A stretch of DNA of 64,000 bases from contig JADHZB010001685.1 of assembly GCA_015657535.1 (NCBI GenBank), positions 51,855-115,854 of the forward strand. Direction: 5' to 3'. The stretch is from Nephromyces sp. MM_2019 (lineage: Eukaryota > Apicomplexa > Aconoidasida > Nephromycida). Shown here piece after piece: positions 12,979-24,078 of this stretch. A program made the position numbers and the translations under genes. The notes under the pieces are model-generated. The model was given only the letters and a program-made list of their open reading frames with translations, did not search any database and had not been told where the DNA came from. The first letter of the stretch is position 1, and every line of letters begins with the position of its first letter.

Positions 12979-14225
12979 GAGCTTTGAAAGATGGTTTGCT
13001 TCACCCTACAAATTCCATCTTTTTTGCCGTCTTTCACTGGTCCTTGAAGAGCTTCTTTGTCATATTTTTACTCTCTATTCTCCCATATTTTCCTCTCTTT
13101 AGCAGCTTTTAATTTGCTTCTTTGCTCGTTTTCCTCTGTTTACGCCACATTCTCTCCTTTTCCCCCCCTGGAGTTTCCTGTGTATTTTGCCTCCTGTGAA
13201 TTTCCTTTTGTTTTCCCCCCCTAAATTGCCTCCAACACCTCCCAACTGTGAAATTCCATCCAATATCCCCCTTATCCCTGTGTGTGCATATGTGAAGTAT
13301 CTGATTATATTATGCCTTCTCTCAATAGACTAGCATGAATGTATGAAATTCTCTGCTTCTTCCTCTCTGAGAGGGCCTTTTTGATTTTTTTTCTTCATAC
13401 CTGAAGATGTGGGGGAAATGCCTACTTTTTCACCGGATAGCTTTCATTTCAAGCCTAGTGATGCTCTATTTATAACGCTGTATTGTGTTTGTGTAAGTAA
13501 TAAATTCACGCACACACACATGCACAAAAATACACACACTCACACACACACATATCATACTTTTGTAAGTAATGGATTGACACATAAACATACAAACATA
13601 GTTCTCTTGCATAGATAATGTATTCACACACACATGCGTTTGTATATTATGAGCCAGAGAAAAAATCTTTTTTGGCAGTTTCTTCTCTTCAAACACCAAA
13701 AAAGTAGCGGAAACTTGCATATTCATTGTGTGTTGCATTCTAGAAAGGAGTTCCTAGCCGGAGATACCCGACTATATTGGTCGTCTCAAAGCCCCCACCT
13801 TCTAATGATGTGGTATTTTATATAGCAAGCCCAAACTCGGATAAAAATCACCCTGAGTAGGTTGTTTGAGCATGCAAATCGAAGGAAATTGTCTTTTTTA
13901 GTGTGTGTGTGGAGGGGGGGAAATGTTATAAGCTGTGCTGAGATTTTGCGTGTTTTGCACTTGAGGGGGGATGGTTAGGAAGCGGTAAGCAGAATTTTGT
14001 GTGTGGGGGGGTTTGTGGAGGGTCTGTAGGGAGTGTGGGTTTTGTGTATCAGGAGTGCGGTGGGGTGTCTGTGTTTTTTGGTGTGTGGGGAGCATGGTAC
14101 ATGGAGTGTGTGTGCTCTATTCCGTGGTTTTTGTGTGTGAACTATTCCGTGGTTCGTCTGCGCTACTGCGTATAATCTTTTTTCCAAAAAGTGCTTTCGA
14201 GTAGTGAAGAAAAACCCTGTACTAA
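12979..14225. other. Interval between CDC45 and the next plus-strand gene
   Basis: Contains a pyrimidine tract (13020-13300), a CA-rich block (about 13500-13640) and a GT/GGGG-rich block (about 13895-14120). No exon was found. The CDC45 3' UTR and the promoter of the gene starting at 14226 should both lie here. Confidence 0.5.
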
Positions 14226-17200
14226 ATGGAGCTAAATCTACTACGCTTGTCGTCCGAACCATCAGATTCTAGTTATATAGAGACTAGAGAGAAATCTATT
14301 CCTTTTACCAATTTTTGCAGTGAAGATGAATGCAATGCTTCCTCTGCTTCTACTTTTATCGCCCTTCCTTATAGCATCGTATAACAAAATGGTTTAACAT
14401 GCACTTCAATGGCAGCTTTCACACACATGAAAATCCTAAAAATCACGAGTTTAACATCAGCTATGCATCCAGGAAGAAGCTTGTGTGGATGTGTGTTCAT
14501 ATGCCACTTTTCTTCTGTGGTTGATAGGATGCAGCACTAGTGTAGCACTACTTCTACAAGGAAATCCTTCGCTTTTTATATATGTGTGTTTAGCTTTCAT
14601 CATCTGTTTCTCTTACCACTGCCAATCACTCCATGTACTATCCGATCTTCGAGTGCTTCCACCTCTTCATGTGCTTCTAAACGAAATCTACTGCTCTGCA
14701 AGGTTTTCTATTTTTTGGACTTTTTTTTTGAGAAAACTCCACTTTAATCTTTAGGCTCTTTGAGTTTTTAGGAGCTAAAGAGATACTGAAATATAGATAT
14801 GTTAAGGTGAATCACCACGCACAAGCGGATACGTATAGACACAGACACACACAGGCATGCGTGGACACAAAAAAACTCACACACAGAAATGCATGGAAAT
14901 ACACACACAGGCACACATTCACAGACGCCAACCTCCCCACACATACACACCAGCGCCCACAGAAGCACCCCACAAACATACAAAAATTGTGTTTTTTTTG
15001 CGTTACCCTCTTTCCATCGCTGTTTTTACAGCTCTAACCTGGAAAAATTCTTCAATCCTAACAATTGCTCTGAGTGTGTGTGTTTCTTCCCCCCTTATTC
15101 GTGGTTTAAATGAACTAAAAATAGCTTTGCAATTCGCCTCCTATAGTCTTCACGCTCCCTTGTGCATGTTTCATCACTAAATCCATGTAAAATAAGAGGA
15201 ATTTTTGGGTTTTCATTTTTTTTCAGAGAAAACCTCTTTTTTACTGTTTCCAGAACGGGTAAATGCAACTGGCTCCACTTCTACTTGTTTCTTACCTTCT
15301 CTTTCACTTTTTATATACTAAAAACGCAGTCCAAAACTTTATTAAAACCCTTTTTGGAGCCCAAAAATGCTCAAAGATTGCATTAGCTTCACCTGTACCA
15401 CGGCATTTATCAAAAGCCACCGCAAACATGCGAAAAAGTAGGGTTTTTGTGGCGAATTTAATGTGAAAAACTGCTCTGATGAGGGTTTTATTTGCTTTAA
15501 AACTTTTACAAATCATCAAGCAGATTCCGTTAAATTGTGTAAATTTTGGTTTGAAGCAAAGGAGCGAAATCTCGTCTTTTATGAGGAAATTAAGTACTTT
15601 TGTGGCGCTAAATCCGTATTTTTTGACGTTTTTATCAATAAAAAACTGATAATCCTTTTTGAAACAATTTGAACTTTTTTGGGAGTTTTTCGCTGCAAAA
15701 TCATTGGTTTTTGATGATTTGAATGGGAATTCTTTTTTTGCAGTATTTGGCCCGCTTTAATTCGATTTCTAGAGAATCGAAAGCTCTTGAAACAAAACGG
15801 TAATATAAAGGGAATTCGCTGTATATGCTATACAATTTTCGGTTTTATCTTTTGTTGGCATGGGTGGGTATTGTGTGTGTGGGTTGATGTTTATGTGGAC
15901 GTGGATGTAGATTTGCGCATGTGTATGCGGGTTTGTGTGAGGCGGTGTACGTGGGTGTATGTATAGAACAAAAGTGTACGTGGGTTTGTTTTTGTGTGTA
16001 TTTGGGTGTGTAATGTGCGTTTGCTTTTGTGCGTGCAGATATTTGTGCGTCTCTCTGGCTTTTCATTTCATGTTCGCAAGTTTTCTTTGAGGTTGCTGTG
16101 CATATTCCTCTGCATGTGTATGGTATAATATATATTGCACGCAAATATTGTGTAGAGTATATATATAGGATAACACGGCAGAGCATATACAGTGCAGCAT
16201 GCATAGCTAATAGCATAAAATGTATCTGATAGTATGCATGCGAAAACTGTTTTAATACTCAAAGGGAGTCGCAATTTTTTAGATTAAACCCAAAAAACAA
16301 TTGGAAGTTATTTTTGCAAGTTTATGCCTTCGTATATACGTAAAATTCTCTTGAAAAAGTTAAAAATTGTTGAAAATTGGCAGAAATTTCCCTTTTTATC
16401 GTGCAAATGCACTAAATATTCCCTATAATTGGTGGTTCTTCGCTGTTTCATTGCCCTCTTTCGCTTCTGCAGAAAAGCATAACATATCGCTTCAACGAGA
16501 AATTTTTTTCGCGAGCAGTTTTATGTGTTTTATGCATTAATTTCCTCATTTCTCATTCAGGCATCTACCCTAATTTGGCGGTAACTTCAAGGCAGCTACA
16601 AAATGAAGCAAAGCAAATGCTTTTACAAGCTTATCGACGGAGGTTTGATGCGGCGCTGTTCAGCTCAAACCTCCGCAAGAAGAAGAAGAAGAGGGGAGAA
16701 AAAAGGACTTCTGCCTCTTTTGATTACTTTGGAGAAGAAAGCACAGATGAAAATCGGTTCACGTATAACCAGAGGAAGGGTCAATCGGCTTCTTTCTATG
16801 ATATTAAAATACAAAAAGACGACGGAGCGGATGCAACTGATGAGGGAGAAATTTTCGGTATTACAGGAAGAGAAAGAAATGTAAAGCAAAGGCACGGGGT
16901 TGGTGGGGTAAACTCTGGTTTAGAGGAAGAAGGAGAAGAAGAAGAAGAAGAAGAAGTAGAAGAAGGGATGGACGTAGATAGAGTAGCATTATCTTCAGTG
17001 GCGCAATATTCTGAAGACGAAGATAAGGATATAAGGACTAGCGAGGGGGAAGATTATGGAAGTGGCTTTGGTAGAATTAAACCTTTTGAGAGTAAATCTC
17101 TTGAGAATAGTATGTCTAAAAAGAGAAAAAGTCCAGATTATTCTGATGATGGCCTAATCTCTGATTTGTCCATTTCCCAGCGTGTCTCAGACTTTGAAGA

Positions 17201-17246
17201 TGACGAGGAAGAGGAAGGCACTTATTTTGAAGAAGGAGCTACGTGA
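14226..17246 (+). CDS. Unrecognised protein with hydrophobic N-terminal part, basic patch and acidic tail (5 exons)
   Basis: Exons 14226-14378, 14473-14702, 15032-15073, 15744-15799 and 16561-17246 join in phase at GT-AG sites to give 1167 nt (388 residues). Exon 2 encodes hydrophobic stretches (ATFLLWLIGC and FIYVCLAFIICF) that could be membrane segments. Exons 3-4 give SNLEKFFNP and WPALIRFLENRKLLKQ. The last exon has a helical region (RQLQNEAKQMLLQAYRRRF), a basic patch (RKKKKKRGEK), a long glutamate run from GAA codons at about 16923-16968, and further acidic clusters to the TGA. I do not recognise a family. The basic and acidic patches suggest a nuclear or nucleolar protein, which would fit poorly with membrane segments, so exon 2 may be partly mis-spliced: a donor at about 14583 would shorten it. 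The last two exons are the firmest. Confidence 0.62.
14820..14980. repeat. CA-rich block in intron
   Basis: CA-rich stretch in intron 2 of the gene at 14226-17246, just before exon 15032-15073. Its reading frames are threonine/histidine-rich artefacts. Confidence 0.75.
15862..16045. repeat. GT-rich block, the last one of the left region
   Basis: Interrupted GT repeats in the intron between 15799 and 16561. To the right of about 16.05 kb such blocks are essentially absent for the remaining 48 kb, apart from a very short patch near 35765. Confidence 0.8.
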
Positions 17247-17631
17247 CACTTACAATGATTTTTGCATTCTTTAATAATTTCATAAGCATGCTATTCACAG
17301 TATTTGATACTTCCTGCAGATTAAGAAGCAATTCTGCTGACTTCGCAAAGATTTTCCTGCTTTGTGTACCATTACGCGCATTCTTGCCTAGTTTTAATTC
17401 TGTAAATCTCCGTTTAACTCAAATTAGCTTGCTACAGTTCTGCAGAAAGTATTTAAAGGTATTCTCTCAACTGTATTAGAATAACCCTAGAGTTGTTAAC
17501 CGCAAAGATGTATCTATTTTAATGTCTTGCTTTTTCTAATGTTTTTTTCTCACTGGATTCTTGTAGTTTTTAGTGGTACATAACGCTGATAAAGTCAATT
17601 TGACGCCTCTCTTGGTAGTCCTACTGGGGGA
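17247..17631. other. Gap between convergent genes
   Basis: Lies between the 3' ends of the plus-strand gene at 14226-17246 and the minus-strand gene ending at 17632. Only 3' UTR and terminator signals are expected. I see no further coding sequence. Confidence 0.4.
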
Positions 17632-19477
17632 TTATCTTAGCTGAGAGCAGGTGTTCTCAAATGGTGCTTGTTGAAAAGTGATGATTGGAAGCGAGAAAAA
17701 ACAGGCAAGGAACTCATCTTCGTAAGGGTGTCTCAGCGTCGTAGCAGCTGCTTCATGAACGAAAATTTGATGAAGTAGCGGGAACTCAGCCATTGCACGG
17801 CTACAGCAAGTGGTAGTATGTTGACTTAGTAGAATTAATGAAGCGATACTAACGTAGCCATTACACATCTGCAGCACATGGCAGTGAAAAAGAAAAGGTT
17901 AAATATGGAACCAATATAGTAGGAGGAGTTACTCCTTACAAAGGAGCAAGGCCTCATATTGGACTGCTTGTTTTTAATTAATTCGGTAAAATTTATGAAA
18001 AAGCGTTAAAACTCATCCGTCACGAATATTGTGAAAAATTGAGGTGCTCATCAGCCTACTTAGAGAAGTACTACTCCCTTCTAACGCGGCTTATACCGCC
18101 CGGTCATACTGTCAACCCCGCAGTTTAAATCTTCTATGATGCCTCTTTTCCCCTCTCTGAAGAGCAAACTGCAGGCGTTGAAGCTGCTTTTTACTAGCCC
18201 ATATTTGGTGTTTTATGAAGGAGGTACATTCATTTATACCTTGAGATTTCATATTTTTGCTCTAAAAAGTAAATAGTTCTAAAAGGTACAGTAGCCTGCA
18301 AAATCGCTCGTTTCTCTTTGGTGTTTCTCACTACCGTGTATTTTTATTGCCTCCCTTGAAACAGTTCTAGTTGCTTATTTAAGTAGTTTTTTTGAGTTAG
18401 GCCATTACCTCATAGTAATTCTCGTGTGATTGTCAGGGATATCCTCCTCTACCATGAGTTGGCGTATTGGACATGTAAATTTGCAGCACTACGTATTCTT
18501 AAGGGTAGTTCTCTTATTTTTATACTTAAGACTGCCTGTCTGTTTAGATTGGCTAAGTATTACGCGCGTCAGTTCTTTACCCTGGAGACAGGGTGCACGG
18601 CTATAGCCAAGCACATGGGGTTTTATAAACGGAATTCTCTGTTAATTTCCATGATTCTAATCCCAATAGCTTTGAGGTACCTTCCACTCTTGCCGTGCGA
18701 AGTAAGGGAGAACGATCGAGAACATACGAAATCTCGCTTTACCGTCGAAATATCTTTTCATGGTTTTTCTTACATCTGCGAAAAGCCATGAAAGGGAGAT
18801 TTTTCGAATTCTTTATTAGGGTGGGGCTACTTTTTGAGCTGTTGTTTCAGCTTACATAAATTTGACCGAATTCCACTATTTCTTGTGGCGCAAGTGACCC
18901 TAATTCCAATGTTTTTGAAAAAAAGTAGTAACCGGATGAGTGAAAGTTTTACCCATACCTTTTGCTCCGAACCTACTGCTTTATGTCGTACAAATGACTC
19001 CAATTCGACTGCTCTAGCCCGTAAAACCCTCTCTGATTCCAGTCTTGCAAGCTAATACAAAATGACCGAGTTGGTGTCTGTGAGATGCCATCATCAATAG
19101 CTAAATGACTACCGTTCATCTTCCTTTTACTTTCAATTTCGTAATCTTGCTCTCGAATCTGTGGGGGATGATTATATGTAAAAGCACATGCAATGGGATT
19201 AGCACCTTCAGAAAAAAAAATTATAATTTTGCAGAATTTTTTTAACTGAATCGAGCTTTTGGCCGGTTTATAACTGATTTGCCTCTCGTTAACTGCCAAT
19301 TTTTAAAGCTAGTTTCTGTTGCTGTCTATCTTTCCGTGCCATGCTCATTTCTTTTTGCTGCTCTTGTGCGTGAGGCGTTACAAATATTCCTGAAGGAGTA
19401 ATAAACCTCCAAGAATGCTCGTTTCGTACATTTACGCATATCTTATTACTAAAAACAACTTGTATTAGCTGGACCAT
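17632..19477 (-). CDS. Unrecognised protein, 5 exons
   Basis: Minus-strand exons 19477-19294, 19205-18977, 18899-18856, 18775-18681 and 17877-17632 join in phase at GT-AG sites into 798 nt (265 residues plus TAA). The start is an ATG followed by VQLIQVVF; an in-frame ATG lies 15 nt upstream. Visible features are a beta-rich opening (NEHSWRFITPSGIF), a charged glutamine-rich helix (AQEQQKEMSMARKDRQQQK), REQDYEIESKRKM, and MKRYFDGKARFRMF. I do not recognise the family and see no membrane segment. Exons 1-4 are well supported by four phase-matched junctions, with good donors at exons 2-3. The last exon is inferred only from phase and an uninterrupted frame to a stop; other small exons could lie in the 800-nt intron before it. 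Confidence 0.55.
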
Positions 19478-20002
19478 TTTGCAATTGTACAATATCAGCT
19501 ACTGCTTTCAAGTTATTGTTTTGGAGACTCGTAAAATTTTTTTGTAATCACTTTCTCTAGCATAAGAAGTTCTACCCAATTACCAAGTTATACAAGTTCT
19601 CCCATATTCAAGTTTTAAAAAGGAATTTTTTTACGTCGTTACAGCCACTCCATTAAACGATAGTGACTCCAGTATTTCTACGTAGTTGAAATGTGAAAAC
19701 AGTTGCCGTTACTCAACTTGCATCCTGCCATTAACATAGCTGCTGCAGGAACATTCTTTTTAATTTATGGAGTCGCATACTTTGCTATTATTGGAGATTA
19801 TTGAAATCCAATCGTGGTAAGACATAACCGGAATTAACCCTCTATAAGTTTGTATCTATGGATACTAGAAAAAGAGCTTTTTGCATGTGATTGTTGGCAC
19901 CAAATCAACCTTTGGTTCAGGTTAAAGATTTCTTATGCTAAAACTTGAGACACAGCATTCGTACATACATTACTTCCTCCTCTTCTAAAGTGTAAACATT
20001 AG

Positions 20003-20155
20003 CAAAGCGTCAATCTTTGAGAGTTACAAAAAAGAATTATAGGGGCCGTACGCAGAAAATTTTCGAGTTTATCGTCGAGCAATGGGTAAATAATGCACTG
20101 CAGTTACCTTGGCACACTTACCTTACGATAATTACTGAATTAGACCTTCATTACG
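20003..20155 (+). CDS. Candidate single exon of an unrecognised gene
   Basis: A 153-nt open stretch between an acceptor (cattag) and a donor (ggtaat). It encodes a basic start (KRQSLRVTKKNYRGRTQ) then KIFEFIVEQW and a helical continuation. A second donor sits at 20085 after EQW. No partner exon could be chained with confidence. It may be the start of a plus-strand gene or a chance open stretch. Confidence 0.28.
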
Positions 20156-20369
20156 GTAATATACTCATTTTACATAAGCTTTTCAATTATTGCATATGTC
20201 TCATGATATTTTCACAGCAAATAATATACATAATAACTTTTAAAATTAAAAGCTTTTCTTTGAGCTGTGTTACTAATAGTCGAATTCTAAGGAAACTAAT
20301 TTAATAAAATAAAATTTTGCGTGAGACTTACTCTGAAGTGATGCTGTTATATGCTACATTACTGTAAGC

Positions 20370-20538
20370 ATATTTTTTCGCATTCATGGTACTTAGCTGA
20401 AATTATACTTTTTGCATTCATAATACTTCACTGAAACCATGTTTGCTGCACAGTAATACTCTATTGAAATCATATTTTGCGCATGTGTACGACTTCATTG
20501 AAATCATATTTTTCGCATTATAGTACTTCACTAAAATG
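20370..20538. repeat. Five-copy degenerate tandem repeat, about 34-bp unit
   Basis: Units start at about 20370, 20405, 20439, 20472 and 20506. They share the pattern ATATTTTTCGCATT, then a variable segment, then GTACTTCACTGAAAT. Copies differ by substitutions and single-base indels. It lies outside any supported gene. Confidence 0.8.
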
Positions 20539-20539
20539 T

Positions 20540-22910
20540 ATAACCGTATTTGGATCTTTATTACAATAATTCAAGCTACTTTGTGTCGAATTTTTTGTAA
20601 ATATAACAAGTATCTCGCCGCTTCACCTTAGTCAAGCATTCAGCTCGCGTCTTTTGAAAGCCTGTGCTACACAACGGCCTCCTCACTTTGGGCATTAACA
20701 TACCCGCTGATCGAGCCTTTTTTCCTGCGCTACCTCTCGCACGAGCGGCTATCCCCATGTGGAGCCTAGTCGCCCAAGCAGGCTAGCGAAACCTACCATC
20801 CGCTCCTTTTTTTTATTAACTTTTGGCTCATTTAAAAATGTAAAAGTACCCAAGTACGAGCCTCCGCCTCTTTGCGGATAATAAATAACGGCGGAGCACA
20901 AGAAATCTGCGTACATAAGCCTTATATCCGCTCTCAATATGAGCTAATACGTCACTTTTTCCGTTTTATTGCCCGCCATGATCCCTTTGCCTTCATCCGC
21001 GCTTTATAACTGCTGTAAAACCCCCGCTTGATAGATTGATAGGCTGACTTTGCCGTGGGCTACAGCTCTCGGTATATGCTGTGGGAACATCATTACTCAC
21101 TCTTTTGCGCGCTGCTTCTTTTTTGATCAATAATCTTAAATTAATATGGGGTTGCTTAAAGGATTTTCCCCGGCCTTGCTGGCTATTCTGGCAGCGCTTC
21201 ATGTGGCCGAAGCGTCCTTATTTTTAGTAGAGGTGAAGAGATTGAATGTAGAGGGGTGTATGTTGCCTGTCACACTTACACGATGATGCATGCATGGGGA
21301 TGCTTTTTGTGGGGAATATAATTTTGGGATTAGCGAGAACTGTGAGGTATATTAAAAGTTTTTGTGTGCGTGGGGTTAAGTATCAGCTATGGGAGATACT
21401 AGAGGTATTTAAAGTGAAATTAGGAAGGGTTTCTAGTGGAGATTGTAGTAATTGATATGTTGAGGTTTATTCGAGTATATTTTGAAGCCTCTTGACGTTT
21501 TGTTGGTGATGTTTTTTTTGTGTATGCCTGCGCATAGACGATCTACGTGAACTGGCGGAGGTTTACTACTTTGATCTAGGTTAATGAGTGATTCAATTGT
21601 TCATCTCAATTAAAACGTACTGGAGTATCACTGCATTCTGGCATTTATACTTCGAAATTACCTTGTTTTACTGTATAAACCTTTTTTTGGGATTGACCAG
21701 TGGTGGAAAAGTGGAAAATCTATATATATGATAGATGGATGTTAAATGCTGCTGGCACTGCTAGCCCTACTTTACATCTACGTCAATTTGTGTTGGCATA
21801 TTCATGATGCTTGAAAGGTATACCATGCTGGAGAAGCCTTTGATATTTTTAGTAATGCAGATTTTTATTGCTAGTACTCTTAGTTGCATAACTCGTTTAG
21901 GTTGGAGTGCTATGTACTTTTCATATGTTTTCCTGAAATACATGTGGGAGACGAAGTAACGGGTGGTCTAATTTTTCCTTTACCATGGGGAATAACTTGG
22001 TCTTTCCCTTATATTGCCCACTGGCATGTTGGAAAAAGAGTTTAAATAGTAGTGTACATTAATTAGCCCCCCTACGGGTATCGTTTTTGTACGTTAGATT
22101 TAAAGTCTATCACTTTCACTTTTTTTCTGGCTGAGATATCCTATGAATTCCTTTCTGAAATTTTCTTTAGAAAATTGATTGATTTTGTTTTATACGCTGA
22201 CTGGAGTGAAGTGTATTTTACAGCTGCGTACGGGTGTAGAAACATGATCAGTATTTGAAAGAGCTTTTTGTTTTTTAAATTAAAACATCTTTTTTGTGAA
22301 GGAAATTTTAATACTGAGGCATTCTCTGGCTATATTTATGTTTTTCTTGGCGCTTTAGTTATATTTGTGCCTTACTGCATCTTTTTTTACAACTATTTGG
22401 CCATCACCGGGGAATTCATCGTGCAAACTCTATTATTTAGGGTACTGATTTTTTTTTGCGTTTTTATTGCCGTTCAAATTTTTACATAAATTTATCGCTG
22501 ATTTTGAATGACTTTATTAGCGACCAATTTCTTCTGTGTTATTATGATGATGCCTTCTCATTTGTATGCCTTTTGGCAATTTTTTATGGGCGCTGCTCCA
22601 TTTTTTGTGTACTATGTTTTTCGCTCCTTTTTTTTTGAGGAATGCTGCTGTAAAATAATGCGCTTCATAGGCATATTACAGCATCTTGAGTACACCTTTT
22701 GCGTTTTAGCGTTTATTCTTAGTTTATGGTTTCCCAGTTTCAGCTGTATTTATTCCCTTTATCCATAATTGAGGCTGATTGCGATTTCTTTAGGGAGAAT
22801 ACGGTGTTTTTTTTAACGCATTAAACTTGTCTCTCTTTTCCTGTCCTTAGCCTTTGTATCTAATGAATTTGCACTCAATTTTCACCCTTGAATAACAGAG
22901 AGATGGAGGC
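20540..22910. other. No firm gene; GC-richer patch at 20.6-21.2 kb
   Basis: On the minus strand, 21202-20993 and 20758-20576 are open and strikingly basic (GRGKSFKQPHINLRLL, IKKEAARKR; ARARGSAGKKARSAG). Splitting the first with two 22-nt GT-AG segments keeps it open as a lysine/arginine-rich protein, but I could not match either patch to a ribosomal or histone family. From 21.2 to 22.9 kb only T-rich hydrophobic frames appear, and I see nothing supportable. Confidence 0.3.
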
Positions 22911-24078
22911 ATGGCTGCACCGTTTGAAATGTTTGAATTAACTCCTAATGAAGGAAAAGATTCAGGGGAGGTTCTGCTCTTTGAGAATCCGATGTTTTCT
23001 TTACCGAGAGCATCTCTTTTAGATAGTCTGCTAGGATTTCCTCTGTTTGACTTCTTGGATTTTTCGGAGCTTCTGGGGAACCGTGCGGAGTTATTTGGTC
23101 CTCCTGTTGATTTTAAAATCGATCGTGAAGCTGGAGTATGTTTAATTGACGTAGATATCACGAGCATACCGAAAAATTCTGGGGTAAGCCTTTCGGTTGA
23201 TGAAGCAGGTCTTGTAGAAATGACCTATGAGAATGATAGATCCAAAAAATCGCGTGGATTCCTGGGTAGGGATAGCGAGGGTGCCTTACCCGCTCTTGCC
23301 TCTGGTAGTAAATCTAATGAAAATTCTGTTGTGTTGCCGGAGGAAAATGAAGATGAAGATGATGAAGAAGATACAGGGTTTATAGCTTCTGTGTACTCAT
23401 CGCGCCATTTTTATATCCCTAATGAGTGTGATCCGGCCAATACTGGTGCGAAGGCCACAATGCTGAATAATCAAAAGTTGTTAAGAATTAGATTAGCTTT
23501 ACGTGATGGTACGGAAGTAGCTGAGGAAGAGACAAAAGTGAAACCCGAAGAACCTATGAAGTTGGATAGTGGTAATGACTTGTCTCCGAGCATTGATGCG
23601 ATGGGGGGTTTGGCTGACGAAACTGTCGTGAATGAGCAAGGAGCAGAGGTGAAAAAGGAGGAGGAAAAGGCTATAAATGAGTTGCAGAAATCAGAGGATA
23701 CGGAGGTAGAGCAAGCTAAAGTCCCGCCACCCTCTGGGAAAGAGAGCGACGGTGAGCTTGATTTGCTTTGATTTTTATCACTGTGTGCACTCATCGCCTT
23801 CTGAGGTTTAAAGGGTATTTTTTCGCGAGATTCTTCCGTAGCTTTTGTATTTTACTCTACTATGATGTTTTTCCTTGCTAGAAGCATTGAGTTTTGTTCC
23901 CACACGAAACCTATTTTTTTTTTAGATTAGTTGTGTATTGGCCAAGCATCAACCGCAAGTACAGAAAATACATCTCTTTTTTTTTGCAGATAATGTTTAT
24001 ACTGGCCAAGCATCAATCAGCAATACCGCTTCAAAAAAGAAGCGAAAAATCCCAATAGTCAGCTATGATGAATTTTAA
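22911..24078 (+). CDS. Hsp20/alpha-crystallin-like protein with acidic insert and basic C-terminus (2 exons)
   Basis: Exon 22911-23751 and exon 23990-24078 join in phase to 309 residues. The donor gtgagc and an acceptor after a long T tract are both strong. Small heat-shock proteins hold unfolding clients through a beta-sandwich domain. Here VDFKIDREAGVCLIDVDI at about residues 65-80 resembles the opening strands. After a poorly conserved acidic insert (EENEDEDDEEDTG), SSRHFYIPNECDP and LLRIRLAL resemble the RSFxLPxxVD and GVLxIxLP strands of the family. The rest is a charged tail. The spliced C-terminus adds ASKKKRKIP, a nuclear-localisation-like run, and ends in SYDEF. Without splicing the frame stops at 23771 (286 residues). 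Start: first ATG after an in-frame acceptor, so a 5' UTR intron is likely. The family call is by pattern only; a CS-domain co-chaperone is the main alternative. Confidence 0.6.

Noticed and set aside
18426..18791. 121-codon plus-strand frame
   Set aside because: It overlaps phase-matched minus-strand exon 18775-18681 of the gene at 17632-19477, which has better support.
20370..20538. CRISPR array
   Set aside because: The units abut without unique spacers and are degenerate, so this is a tandem repeat. The genome is eukaryotic.
23471..23794. 107-codon serine-rich minus-strand frame
   Set aside because: It is antisense to the acidic tail of the Hsp20-like gene; Glu codons read as Ser/Phe on the other strand.
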